Origin: Atrichornis clamosus
Taxonomy: Eukaryota; Chordata; Aves; Passeriformes; Menuridae
Length of the DNA: 64,000 bases
NCBI GenBank assembly: GCA_013400975.1
Contig: WBMZ01003018.1
Location: 1 to 64,000, forward strand
Direction: 5' to 3'
This document shows, piece after piece, positions 26,303 through 39,500 of this stretch; position 1 is the stretch's first letter; each line of letters opens with the position of its first letter. The translations under genes were made by a program, and so were the position numbers. Under the pieces are notes generated by a model. It made no database searches, was not told the DNA's origin, and worked only from the letters and a program-made list of their open reading frames with translations.

Positions 26303-26308
26303 TTTATT
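26303..26308 (-). terminator. Distal poly(A) signal candidate for PRCP
   Basis: AATAAA on the minus strand (TTTATT on plus), in the context TCAATAAAAGCC, about 1.0 kb past the PRCP stop. It could serve a longer alternative 3' UTR. Confidence 0.45.
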
Positions 26309-26754
26309 GAAGAGCCATCAGCAAACACATCATGCAGAATTCAAACAATACACAGAATGGGGAGGAGGGAAGAACCCACACAAGGCACAGCCCCACTTAT
26401 TTGTCACTTTATAAGATCTAGCCAGCACAAGTGTCACATTTGCTCTTCAAGAGAATAGCTTCAAAAGCTTCCCGATTTTAAAAAGCTAAGTGTTTGTGGG
26501 GGATACACACATAAACACACACAAAATATACCCAGTTTTCTTTGGTAACCATCATCACAGTGACAAATCTCAGAATTAGGACAAACCTCAAAGGAAGAAG
26601 AAAAACCCTGATGCAGATTGTGCACGCTCGGCCAGTTATCAGCAGAGTGAGTCTGGGCCCAGCCCTGACCATTCAGTACAGCATACAGTACAGAATACAA
26701 AAATCCACCTGATTAATAAGCTGCAAGAAAACTAGGAAGAAAAAGAAGTATATA

Positions 26755-26760
26755 TTTATT
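26755..26760 (-). terminator. Proximal poly(A) signal of PRCP
   Basis: AATAAA on the minus strand about 560 bases after the PRCP stop codon, followed by a T/C-rich run (CTTCTTTTTCTTCC) that can act as the downstream element. Confidence 0.6.
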
Positions 26761-27321
26761 CCTTTTCCAGCACTGATTCCAAAGGGTAAGGGCTGTTTAG
26801 TTTCCTTACAAACAGCACAGCCAGCTTCCCCATGCCTTCCCTACCTCTCCACCCAACACCACAGTAAGATGTGATTTCTGTTCCCCCATTATCTCCACCA
26901 GCAGAGGATGTCTGAAATTCAATCACGCTGAAGGCAGCAGGAGTTTCACCATCAACAGCACTGCCATGTAACACACTGCACACAGCAGCAGTTGGAACAA
27001 TCAGCGCAGCAAGGAGGAAGGCAACAAGCCTAGAACAAGAGCCCACTACTGTATGGTAAAGTACAGCATTTGAGCAGAGCACAAGAGTAAAGCAAACTAG
27101 AGCAGGCAGCTCAATCCATGCACTTTGACTGGAGTTTACAATCTGAGAATGCTCTCCATCCATCTGCTGCCTGCTTCTCTCGAGGGCACAAGCAATGATG
27201 ACCACTGCAATGCAGGTGAGGAAGCAGAAGGGAAATGCTCAAATGACCATATCACAGGGCCTGGCCCTACTCCCAGCAAAGCCAGGAGAGGTGTAATGGC
27301 CACAGTTGTTGCAGTGCCACT
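26755..27321 (-). other. PRCP: PRCP 3' untranslated region (to the proximal poly(A) signal)
   Basis: Sequence between the PRCP TGA (27324-27322) and the first AATAAA. It contains a 135-codon open frame (27163-26756) that is discussed as a finding but is not called as a gene. Confidence 0.6.
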
Positions 27322-27526
27322 TCAGTGGCTGTGCCTGGCCTTTTCAATCCATTGCTTCATGTGGCAGACTTCCAAGGCTCGAGCTTGCTGTACAGACTTG
27401 GGGTCCAAAGGGTTACGGCTGCGTAGGTCCAGGTGATGGGCTCCATCTGGGATCACAACTGCCACGAGGGAATTGGTGATGTTCTGGGTCACCCCACCTG
27501 CAGACCATGGGTCCAGGCCACCATTA
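27322..27526 (-). CDS. PRCP: PRCP coding exon 9: catalytic Asp and His, stop
   Basis: Residues 413-479 after the split Ser412: [17 protein letters not shown] ... [17 protein letters not shown] ... EKARHSH, then TGA. It carries Asp417 and His442 of the triad. An unpaired-looking Cys occurs in LEVCHMKQW, where human has Arg. The C-terminal tail is about four residues shorter than human. Confidence 0.98.
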
Positions 27527-30500
27527 CTGTAAGGAAAGACTATTTCATTAGGGCACATGTGCATGACTGTCAGCAGTGAGGCTGCAGCTCACATCAACAT
27601 ATCCACCCTGACTTTCTACTAGTTTTGCATATGCAGCAACAGAAACACACCCCAGCCCAGTCTCAATGTCTTGTACCCACCCATCTGCTGAGAGGAGCCT
27701 TCTTGACAGAGGTAGGGAGCTATGAGCAGCTTAAGCAAGGCTACACTTCTCAATTATCTGCTAATTCAGATAATAACCTATAACAGTGCAAAAGCCTCTG
27801 GAGATAAAATCTGCCGCCACCTGTAATTGTCATAAAAGGTTCAGGTTTCCCTCTACCAAGGCATGTGCAAATTCTCAAATCAAAGCATTTCACTTTCCTT
27901 CTTCACGGTCTGCCATAAACAAATAACCCACTGGACCCTTTAGAGCTGAATTTTCAGGAAGTTCCACCTTTTGCTGTCTCAGCTGAGTGCCAATCTGGTT
28001 TTGCAAAGAAATGCTTGTATGGTCTGTTTGTCCGCTCATTTTAATAACAATCATATGAAAATAAAGCTTTTATCCCTTAAAAAACTGTCTAAAATGACTC
28101 TTGCTCTGTGACAGGACAATTTAATGCCATTTACTCCCCCTCCTCCCTCACCTCGAATCAATTTTAAAAAGTTCTTGCACTATAAATATGGCTCCAAATA
28201 ATAGTCCATGGAGCAAGCCAATGGCTCAGCTGGGGAGAGGGCTTTCCATCTCTCATTCCTAGCTTTGGACCCAATAATCCCTACTACATCTTATTTTCCT
28301 TTACTGCAATGCTCTTCCCACATATGCTCCATCATTCTGCACAAAGAAAACAACATCCACGTACTTCTGGAACTACACAAACCTAGATCTGTTCCTCACT
28401 TAAAACACTGAACCTGCCCACAAAAGGAAATGTCAAAGATGGGCTATGGTATGAGAGGGTAAATTTCTAGAAGGATCTAAGAAATTAAAACGTCCTTGGA
28501 CACTGAGATATGCAGCTAGAAAAATACCACCAAAGCAGCACCAGAAAATAACAGAAAAATAATGAATAAAAAAGAGAGTTTTTAGAAATAACTAAGAGTA
28601 AAAACCTGATGGGGTCTGAACTAATACTTGTTTTGCTACTGAAAAAAAATCCCCCAAACCTAAGTATCTTGAATCTCTGTAGTTCTTTACTTTCAGTGAT
28701 TCTAAATATGACTTAGGACAAGAGAAACATTTTGTATCCACAAAACAAAAAGCATACAGAGCTGCCCAATAAGCCCAAAGCATTGGATTTAAAAGGTCAC
28801 CTGAATCAGCAGAGCACCTTGGCAACAGGGGGATGAGTTGCTGAGAGACCCATGATGTACATGAACTTGGATCTTTTGGTCCCAGTCATGTGGAAACTAA
28901 GCATGCCACAGGGTTTTCTGTGAGCTTCTGGCTGCGTCCCCTGCATCTCCTGCCAAATGATGGCACCAGAGGCACTGACGCACTTTGGGAAGAGTTACTT
29001 GCTGGGGGGAGGGGAGATGGAGGGCTCACCACAAAATCCTAAGTCTTAACAGTTTTTGAAGAATAAGATGATTCAGAACCAACTGGAATGAATTATTTAT
29101 GTGTTAAAACTAAGCATGCAAGTACTCAGTTGCCCATCTAACAGGACAGGAATTTCCCAGTATAAACCACAGAAGTAAAAGAAGAGAAAGAATAAAAGTC
29201 AGCCATTTCTTTCTAGCAGTGGCTGGGCAAGTACGACTTCAGAAAAAAAACTACTGCAAAATATCAGCATGCTGGTCCTGTTTTCAATACATATAGTTCC
29301 TTGACAGCATACATAGAGTTCTGTCCATCCCACAGCAAACAGCTCCCTTTCTTACATTCTCTCCAGTCTCCTCAGCCCTCCAGCCCTGCCCAGAAGTTTT
29401 ACACAATCTTAGCAGCACTGTCTGTGTATCCTTTTTTAACATGGCCACTCTCCACAACTGCCATGTTTCCTTTTATTAACTTTTCTCTCACCTTTTCTCT
29501 TCAGCCAGGCATTGCTGTGCCTTCTCTTCTTTGCTACCATTCCCTTCTTTTGTGCTTACAATTCTCCCTTCTGCACAGAGCACCAGTATCTCTCAAAAAA
29601 GAGCCTTCACCTTCTGCCTCTCCCCTGCCAGTACAGAACTGGATATGTGGATGCCCTGACTTGGAAGCATACAACCTAGGTGTGATCCATCCAGATTGAA
29701 AAATATCCATTTTTAGACAGTGCACACCAAATTTCATACTGTCTGATGTAATCTGGGCTGATTTTTTGTATGCTGATGATGAGACACTACAACTGCTACA
29801 AGCTCTCTGCCACCACATGCATGAACAGTGTTAAAATGTCACTTCCCCACCCAGAAAGAGGAGGGTGAAAACTGCTGAAAAAGAAAGGGGAAACAGTGTT
29901 CTGAAAACCCCAATTTTGTCAAACTTTTAATAAATAGTAGTTTTAACAAAGCTCTGTTGCCCAGGACAAGCAAGTAGCACCTACCCTCAGCCTAAGTAAC
30001 CACTCACACACTGCACACCTCCAGGAAGGTACCAGAGTGGCAATGGCATTCCCTGCATTAATATCACACAGTACAAACAACACAGTGTGACTGCAGTGAT
30101 GTACTGCTCACAGTGGGAGAAGCAGCAGCACCAGTTTAAGCATCCTGGCCAAATCCTACTGTGTCTGGATAAATCCACCCTACAGTGGCTCTCTTTAGAT
30201 GGAGCACTTTTCCCTTCCTGCACTACACTGTTGTGCAAGTTGCCTGTCACTTGAAACAGTCCTTTTCACCCCACAGGGAGCCACATCCCCTGGTAAACAC
30301 TGGGATACTTTTTGTAAAGCACTCTGCAGTGTTTGAGGATAAAAGGCTCTTATATAAAATGTACAGTGTTGACAATGTATTTGTTTGAAGAGAAACATCC
30401 CAGCTTGAGATCCAAAAGCTTTGTGTGTACAGCACTACTTCTACATTCATTTGGTTGCTTTCAGGCTGTTCTCATATCCAGCTCCTTCAGCTGGCATAAA

Positions 30501-33500
30501 TTCTTAAACACTTATTTAGATTTGTTTGCTTGTCTATCGCTTACAAAGCAGATTTCTCCTGTACAGAGCTGTGAAACCTTGGAAATAAGCAACACTCTGC
30601 AGAAATTAAGTTAAACCAACAAATTTTTTTTATTAAAAGGTTTCCCAAAAAAGGGTGAAATTCCTCACTCCAGAGTAGATATCCTGCTGGGACAGAAACA
30701 GCAAGAGGCAAACAAGAGGAAAGCAACAGGCCTTTGCAGCCAAACAGACCAACACTAACAGCTACAATCCAGAAAATAATCCCAAATTCAAGTGAGAACT
30801 TTCTGCTTTTAAAATGCACATCTATAAAACTAATTCTGAGCTTAGTTTGTAGAAGTGGCAGGGTTTTTTATGAAAAGGCCTTGCACAGTTTTAACCACAG
30901 CACAGAGGAATGTGTATCCAGGAGCTTCCTGCACCGGGCAATGGGTACAGCAAGTGAGGACTCCCGGGGCCTCCATGGGTGTGTTGAACACCTCCCTACC
31001 ACATAAGAACCTGATGAACAGACACTACTGAGCCGTACCACCTCAAAGCAGAAGTACAACTTTTATGTGTAACCAACAGTGCTTTGGGTTCATAAAAGCT
31101 AGAAGAATGTACCAGCATGGGAAACCTGAATTTTGACCACAGGATAAGAAGGAATCCACACAGAAAGAAGATTGGTGGAATCCCAACCTAGATTCTTCTT
31201 TTAGAGTCACACAGAACAATCGGCTTCCTTGGCCACTACAGATTGACCTTTTCACTTTCAAGAGTAACACAAAGCATGCCCATGATTTATTCAGCTGGAG
31301 TGCTGGAGACAGATCCCTTTGCTACTTAGGGCAGATTCTCTGCACTGACAACCCAAACTGGTAAAAGACTCTACACTATAAGCTGAAACAAGGCTCACCT
31401 GAAGATGATGTTGCTGTGTGAACTGATGTTTTTGCCTCCATACATAGAAAGAATCCAAGAGGGGCGAGGCCTCACTCCCCACAGCCTGTAACACTCTTCT
31501 GAAAATGCATCGAAGTCCCATTTCTGAGGCTCAAACATGTCATGGACACCATCTGTGCATAAAGGCATCACCATCTCAGTGCAAGCCTGAAAACAAGGGC
31601 AGGTCAGTAAGATGTATTCCCAGGAGAACATCCAATAGCTGTTACTGCAGTATTTAAAAAAGAAAGCTCAAACAGCATTTGGTCGGTAATTACTACCAAA
31701 CTATTACAGAAACATTGAGGTTGGAAAAGATCTTTTAAGGTTGAGTCCAACCATAAACCTAAAACTGCCAAGTCCACCACTAAACAGTGTACCTAAGTAC
31801 ATAGTGTCTTTTAAAAAACTCCAGGGATGGTAACTCCACCATTCTCTCCCTGTTTCAATGCTTGACACTTTTTCTAATATTCAATCTAATCCTCCCCTGT
31901 TACAACTTGAGGCCATTTCTTCTCATTCTGTTGCTTGAGAGACAGCTGCCCACCTCACTACACCCTCCCTTCAGGGAACTGTAGAGAGCATTAAGGTCTC
32001 TCCTCAGCCTCCTCCTTTTCTCCAGGCTAAACACTCCCAGCTCCCTCAGCCAACCCTCACCACACTTGTGCTCAGACCCTTCCTTCAGCTCTGTGGCCCT
32101 TCTCTGGACACGCTCCAGCCCCTCACTGTCCTTCTTGTAGTGAGGGGCCCAGAACTGAACACAGGATTTGAGGGGTGGCCTCACCAGTGCTGAGTACAGG
32201 GGGACAATCCCTACCCTGGTGCTGCTGGCCACACTATTGCTGATACAGGCCAGGATGCCATTGGCCTTCTTGGCCACCTGGGCACACACACTGGATCATG
32301 TTCAGCTTGTATTGACCAGTACCCTCAGGTTCTTTTCTGCTGGGCAGCTTTCCAGCCACTGCACTCAGCCTGTAGCACTGCCTGGGGTTGTTGTGACCCA
32401 AGGGCAGGACACAGCACTTGGCCTTGTTGAACTTCTTGTAATTGACTGCTATATAAAATTTTCCAGTGCATATGAAGAGCTGAAACTCAACAATTAGCTA
32501 GATAATGAAGATGCAATCTAAACCTCCTGGGAAAGCTGTTTCTCTTTTCTGCCTTGCCTTCCTCACTACAATCATACTTGGTTTGTGACCATATTTGCCA
32601 TCAGTACATCAACACATCTGGCACAATATATTGACAGCTAAATGAGAACTCTCATCAGCTCTAGATCAAAAAACCCTTCACTGACTTGCAATTTATAAAG
32701 ATTAGTGTGCATACCTGGTAGTACCAACCCATTTGGCCCAGACTCTTTGTTGCAGTTTCTGACACATCTAAGCATGAGGCCTCTCCTGTATAATTGTAAT
32801 ATAAATTTACTGCCTGGAAAACATTCTGCAGCAACAATTTGTCAGAGAGACTCGGATCCTTCAAGAACTTGCAGACTTCCTGCAATGAAGAGAGAAGGGG
32901 GAGTCTAAATTGATAGGAATTAAATATTAATACATGATAACTGATAGGATATTAATTTCTTTTCCAAGTACAGTCAGACTACTTCCAGAAAGTGTCTTTC
33001 TGTGTAATGATATATCCTGAGCATTATCACAAAAAGCAGTATTTCATTTGTGAAGCGCATGCTACTATCAGGAACCCTAAACTTTACCTTTCCCCTAAAA
33101 TACCAAACAGTGTCACCTTAATATTTCATTCACCAAACTTTTCAATCCATTTCCCATACATTAAAATTGGTTACATTTAATAAATAGTATTTCCCTCCTC
33201 TCTAATGAAAGATGACACATACAGATATAGAACAGAGAAGCTCCAAGTATAGATTGGGGTTCCCTGCAATTTGATGTAGGCAGCTCACAACAGAGAACAG
33301 ATTAAGCAACAAACATACATACATACATATATATATATAGCTACTCAAACACATAGAATCATTAAAGTTGGGAAAGACTTCCAAGATCATCAAGTCCACA
33401 TTTTCCCCCTTTTCTCCCCATCAGAGTCATATTATAGCTTCTGTTTCAGAAAAAAAAGGGTATCAAAGGCTTAAATAAATCATATTTCATATACTAGTAT

Positions 33501-36500
33501 TGTCCAGATGAATAGTGGCCTTTTCTGGTTTAGGTTTATACCTCAGTCAAACAGAGATAACATGGACAGTGGTGGAGTTGAGCATGTTTCTTGGATTCTT
33601 TCAGACTGATAAAAAAGCATAAATAATTTTCAAGGTGTTTATATTGTTCTTTGCAGATAGCCATACAGGACAGATGAATGTCCTTCTTTCCTTCATCAGG
33701 CAGCTCTACACAAGGGAAAAATTTTGTTTTAGGATAGTTTTAGTAGCCTAAAATACTTATATCTTATCTGCCTCACCTACCTTACACTTACACAGTAAGG
33801 TACGTGAGGCAGATAAGATGTAAGTCCTGCAGGGAAATTCAGTCAGGGACTTAAAAGAACAAAAACACTCCAAGGAGATAGAAATCTTGGAGAGGGCACT
33901 GTGGATATACAGAACTACACAAATGAAGGTTTGCAAGTGTGAAATGAGGTTTTGCTTTGAGAAGGGACCGTGCAAGGAATACGTTTGTGGAGATCCACAT
34001 TCTCTCTCTCTCACTAGTTTTCCCACACCAAAAGCAGCATAGGCTCAAAACTTTCTCCTTAGGTGCAAGCTCTGTCAGCTACACCTCACATCAGAAACTC
34101 TAATTGTGTGTGCTTTTTGTGCAGCATTTCTGCTGCTCAGGAACAACACTTCAGGACGGTTGAGGTTTCTCAGTCATCCCTGGCACTTTTCTTCTTCTGG
34201 GCTCTTGATATAACCTATTACTCCTACAAGAGGCAGTTAGGCAACAAACCAGCTCATGCACAAGAAGATATTTTCCTGGTTGTCTATTCTCAGTCATGTT
34301 GGTTCTACAGAGCCAAGAAAACAAAGGAAAAGGTGCAAACAGGAGAGGAGAGAATTAGTTAAACCAAATAGTCAATTCTACAAGATACAGGTTCTGAATT
34401 ACCTGTATAGGCCAAGCTGGCAGAGGCTGCAAGAAGTCTGCTTTATAGGGATAATTCACCATAGCCAAGTTTACCCATGTTTCACTCAGCCAATTTTTCA
34501 ACACAGCAGCATCCTGAAGATTTTTTAATGGGCTGCACAAATGAAACGTGCTGGAAAGCCACTGCAAACCTGCATCTTTAATAAAAATAAATAGATAATA
34601 TTTAGTGTATTGTGCCATTAACACATTAACCATTAACACAGAGCTGTAGACCCTGCAAAAAAAAATATTTTCACTTAGCATAACTAATTTATTGAAATTA
34701 TTCCACAAACATACAAGCACAACAGATCAAATTTTACTACATTCTCCTACAACAAGTTTTTCACTACAGCCTCCTTTCAGATAGCTGTACAGTCACAGAA
34801 TCACTTAGGTCAGAAAAGATCCTCAAGATCTTCAAGTCTTTGAGTCCCTATCACTGAGTTTTAATAAGGATTACAGTAATTTTCTTTACCCAAACGCCTC
34901 AGTTGGTAAACAATTTTCTTTTTACAGTAATGATTATCTGGCCTATTTTGTCAGAAAGGAATGTAAGACTTGATGTTCTGATCTGAAGTCTGCTCTTGTC
35001 TGACCTTACGGATGTTTGCACCCGGATTCTGCATCCCACCAGGCCTGAAATAAGTTTGTGATACAAAAAAAGAAGCATTTAAAAAGTAGTGAAACTATTA
35101 CTACTTACACAGTTGAAAGTCAAAACAATCCTGAATGCTACTATTCTTTGAAAAAAGCATTGGTGAGGTCTTACCTGTTGAGGAAAGGTGGTTAACAGCA
35201 TTCCAGGAATTCCGGATGCTTTCTGAACAGCCTGTCCCACTCTTTTTGAAATCATTGGTCACTATGCTGAAAAACGCGCCACATGGAACCAAATCACCAA
35301 ACTGCCAGATTGGGGCAGAGGCTGCCAGAGCTCTGCAAAGGGACATAAAAAGATCCTGAACCCCTGCAAAGAGAACTTCCATCCTCTGGTCAATACTCTC
35401 CCCACAGCCACTATCTAAGCAGCATTTATAACTCAGCTTGGACACTGTGCTCTAGGTGAACAAACCATAATGTTGCAAAATTATCCCACAGGTCTATATG
35501 CAGAGGCTGCTGAGGGATCTGTCTTGGACACTAGTAAAACACTATCAGTAAATACAAAAAGTAGACATTCAGGCTTGATTACTTTATTGTTTTTCATTGT
35601 CATCTAGAAACTAGGTCTTTCTCACTAAGCATTGTGTGAACTCAAACCAAGAGAGCCCCAATCTACAAGAATATACTCTAGCAGAAAAAGATAGAGGAAT
35701 TACTACTCTTGTTTCCAAGAGGGTGACTAGGGCACTGAAGAGATTAAAGATCTGCCTCAAGTCATCAGGAAGTTTGGAGACTCCAAAAAAAAAATTAGGC
35801 GTCAAGTCAGTGTTCATGTGCTGTTTTCACAAATATAACAGATGGTTCTGACAAAATACACCATCCAGTACCTGCTGACCTACAATTGCCTCTCTTAGGC
35901 AAACGGTGCCTCTTCCCAAATTCAAAGTAACTTGATCCCTTCTCCCAGTAATGAAAAATTCAAGCCAGCTTGAATTATGGTACTTCTCCCAGAGCGGTAA
36001 TATTTATAGCACAGAAGTAACAAATGCCTGCTCTTTTTAAGCAGGATGAGTATACTCACCCAACTACCACATGGGGATACTTCATCCTAAACCAGGCTGC
36101 AAGCATTCCTCCGTAAGATCCTCCTATGGCTATGACTGGACTGTACTGGGCTCCTGCAATGTTAGTCTTTAAGTACTCAACTAGTACTGCAAAGTCTGCC
36201 AGAGCTTGTTCTGATGTCAGGTAATTTAAATGCTTGGAATCCTGAGAGAAAGAAAGCAGGTTATATACAGCACAAGTGATTTCCAGCAGCAGTCTTTCTA
36301 TTCTGCACAGCAGCTACCACTAAAATCAGGTCTACATCTGTGCCTGATAACAAATAAAATTCTTTGCAGGTGCCCTTTGAAGTGCTAAAGAAATAAAATT
36401 TTTGTTTAAAAATCCTAGAATTGATAGTTACAAAAACAGAATAGTTGTGAGCTTCTAGCACATTTACATCTTACTCAACACTCACTGCCCTGGCAAGCAT

Positions 36501-39500
36501 TACAATACACAGAATTCTGTTTGTATAGAACACGTTTGTAAGCAAGACAAAGGATGACACTTACGCTGAAAGACTCATTCCCAAAGGGCAAAGATTCTCC
36601 ATAATATCTGTGTTCAGCAAATACCAACATAGCCTTAAGTTCTTCAGCCACATCCCACATAAAACCCTGGTTGGAGGAAAACAGACATTGAAAATAATTG
36701 ATTCAACTTGTTTAAAAGTCTCTAGTTTCACTCTAGTGTACTTCAGCTCTTATTCTTTGATTAGAAAAGATATCACTACCCAAATACCACTAGAAAGTGC
36801 AATTTGGTTTTACAGTATCACTGAAGTAAGAAAATACACAAAACATATATCAAGCCAAAGAAGGTGATACATACAAAGAAAGTATGTATCTTTTAATGCT
36901 GCAAAATATTAAGCATCATTGGTTTGTGACTACACACAGGCAATCCTAACAGAACTCTCATGGCAAAAGGTTAATGCATAACCAAATCCAAAAGGAAATA
37001 AAGGCTACAGGAGAAAAGCATGCATTTGAGCTAGGACTACATCACAGAAAACATATAACTTGTTTGGCAATAAGCAATAATCTAGAGCTGGCAATACACC
37101 TATTTTCAACTAATAGATAAGTACAGCTGGTTATTACTTGTTGATAACAGCTTGTTGCCAACAGCTATGGAAACAGGCAGACAGAAATGGCCTGCTGACA
37201 GAACAAAGCATGTAAGCTGTCCTTGGTTGCTTTGAGCTGAGCACATATCACCTCCTGTCGTGTTACTGGACTTTGTATTGAAATGGCTGAAAAATACCCA
37301 CCCACTCCATTTTGCATTTGTATCAGGGAAGTAAGAACTTACACAGGTATTGCAGAGGAAAAGAATCATCTACCTTTGATTTCCAGCCCCCTTGATTTCA
37401 CTTCACATTTTTCTTAATAGAGAAAAAAAAACCCCAAACATCAAAACCACTTTACTTGGGAAACCTGAAGTAGGATAAATTTAATTTGGTCCAAAATTCT
37501 GAATTCCTAGCTCAAGGTATGGTATTTCCTCTAGAAATTTTCTTCACTACTCCAGGCATTTAATACAAGCATATTCCTTTGGTTTGTTTGGGCTTCAAAT
37601 AGGACCCTGAATCCCCTGAAACTTTTCCTGTGCTTTTGTTCAGCTTCCTCGTCTTCCTATATCAATCACAGCAATCATTACAAACTTATCTTTCAACGAC
37701 CTTCTGAGACTGTCTCCTTGTTCCTCCTCACATTTTCCCTATGCCCTTACAGGCAGGCAGGACTGCAATTCAAGAACCTGTTCCCACGTACCGTGTTGTT
37801 GCAGAACCACGTGATGTCTCCTTCATTGCCTGTGTAAAATAGTATTGGCCCATCGTCTTTCTTCCAGTACTGATCTGCCACCAGATAGCGCTGCTGGAAT
37901 GTACGGTCTTCATCAAACCCAAAGTGATCAACCTGTAAGAACAAGGAACAACAACACGTTCAGAAAGCTAGAACTGATCCTGGAGTCCACCTGGAGTCAC
38001 AGTCACTGTGCAAATGAAAAATAAACAAAGGCAGAAAAGCAAAAAAAAAGGCAAAAGTTTTACTAAAAAAAAAAAAAAGACATTAAATTTATTTATATTC
38101 CTCATACATCAATTTTCTTCTGCTTTATGGAAAAAAGATAGCCAAAATTACAGGTGTATATACTGAAGGAGAAATGCTATTTTCAGACATTAAGAAAAAA
38201 ATCCATGTCCTTTTTATAGTACCATACTTAACATTAGATATTCTAAATATATTTAGGAAGTCAGACAAATTTGCTGAGAGGTGACGAAGTATTTCATGCA
38301 ATCAAATTGTATCAACAAGTAAAAAGAGTAATCATATGATATTTTGAGTCTTAGGGAAACCTTACTAGCCTTGTTATTAAAAAAAACAACAACAACCCCA
38401 AGAAACTAAACAAAAAACCACCAAAACTAAACCCAACAAAAATCCCATCTCTTCCATCTCTCCTCCTTTTGGCATAAGAATTAAATTTAAATAGATTCTT
38501 GTTAGAAAGTGGGTTCTGATTGCTTTCCACTGCCTTACAAATTTTGCCAGCCTATACATCATACCTTTTAATGCAAACCCCACAATGTTAGATTTATTCC
38601 CTCATTAGAAATTCAATTTTTACAGTCAGTTTTTTCCAGCTTTTACTCACACTGCTTTGTATTCACTATCCACCTTGACTCTTCCCCAAGCATTTATCCA
38701 CACTGGAAAGTTTATCAATTACTTTTACAAGGTAACTTCTTGCCTGGACATAATCTTATTCCGGAATACCCATGCAGGCTTTTACTATGAAATATTAAAA
38801 AAAAAAATCAAAGCAAACCTCAGAACTACTCCAGAAGACCTAAGCTACTTAATTACCATGTATTCACAGTTCATCACAACTTTTATTCATCAACTGAAGA
38901 TGATCTGTAGCTTCCCAATTGTGACTTCCACCAGCACATCGATTCTCCTTTTGCTGTCATATTTCCTGCTGGTGGTAACAGCCTGACATCTGCTGGCTTG
39001 AGGATCTCTGCTTGCCCATCCATCTGCCTTCACACCCAAACTCTGCCAAATCTCTCAGATGCTCCAGGAACCAACCTTTCACATTCCCGATTTTGGGAAT
39101 ATCTCCAAGTTAATGTTAAAAAGTAGCAAATGACACACAAATCCAAGCACTTGCTGTTATCAGTGACATATCTGCTAGGCAGATTTCTCTAGACAGCTCA
39201 GAAAAGCTTAACACTTGACCTGCAGGATCCAGCTACTCCACACCAGGTACTTATATTTGCTTTGGGTTAAAGAGAGCACAAGAGCTTATTTCAGTTATAC
39301 AAGCTGCTGCAAAAGGTCTTTTCTAAACTCTCTCAAAGGTTAGGCACTCCTGGAGTGCAGCGGGAGGACGTGTGTGCCGCAGCTCACTGCTCACTCCTGC
39401 AACGGCAGGAGCAGATGGAGGTCTGTGCAAGGTGTGCACAGACAGAGACAAGGTCTTTCCTGCAATAAGTAACTTCAATGACTGTTTTCAGATCCAAATA

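Larger units (their letters stand above)
32880..34402 (-). other. PRCP intron 6
   Basis: A 1.5-kb phase-0 intron. It contains a CR1 tip (33350-33405), a CATA/TA microsatellite (33311-33340) and a long-arm hairpin (33756-33824), each listed separately. Confidence 0.8.

Noticed and set aside
31900..32289. A 129-codon minus frame considered as a PRCP alternative exon
   Set aside because: It is the C-terminal part of CR1 ORF2 and does not join PRCP exons in a way that matches the family.
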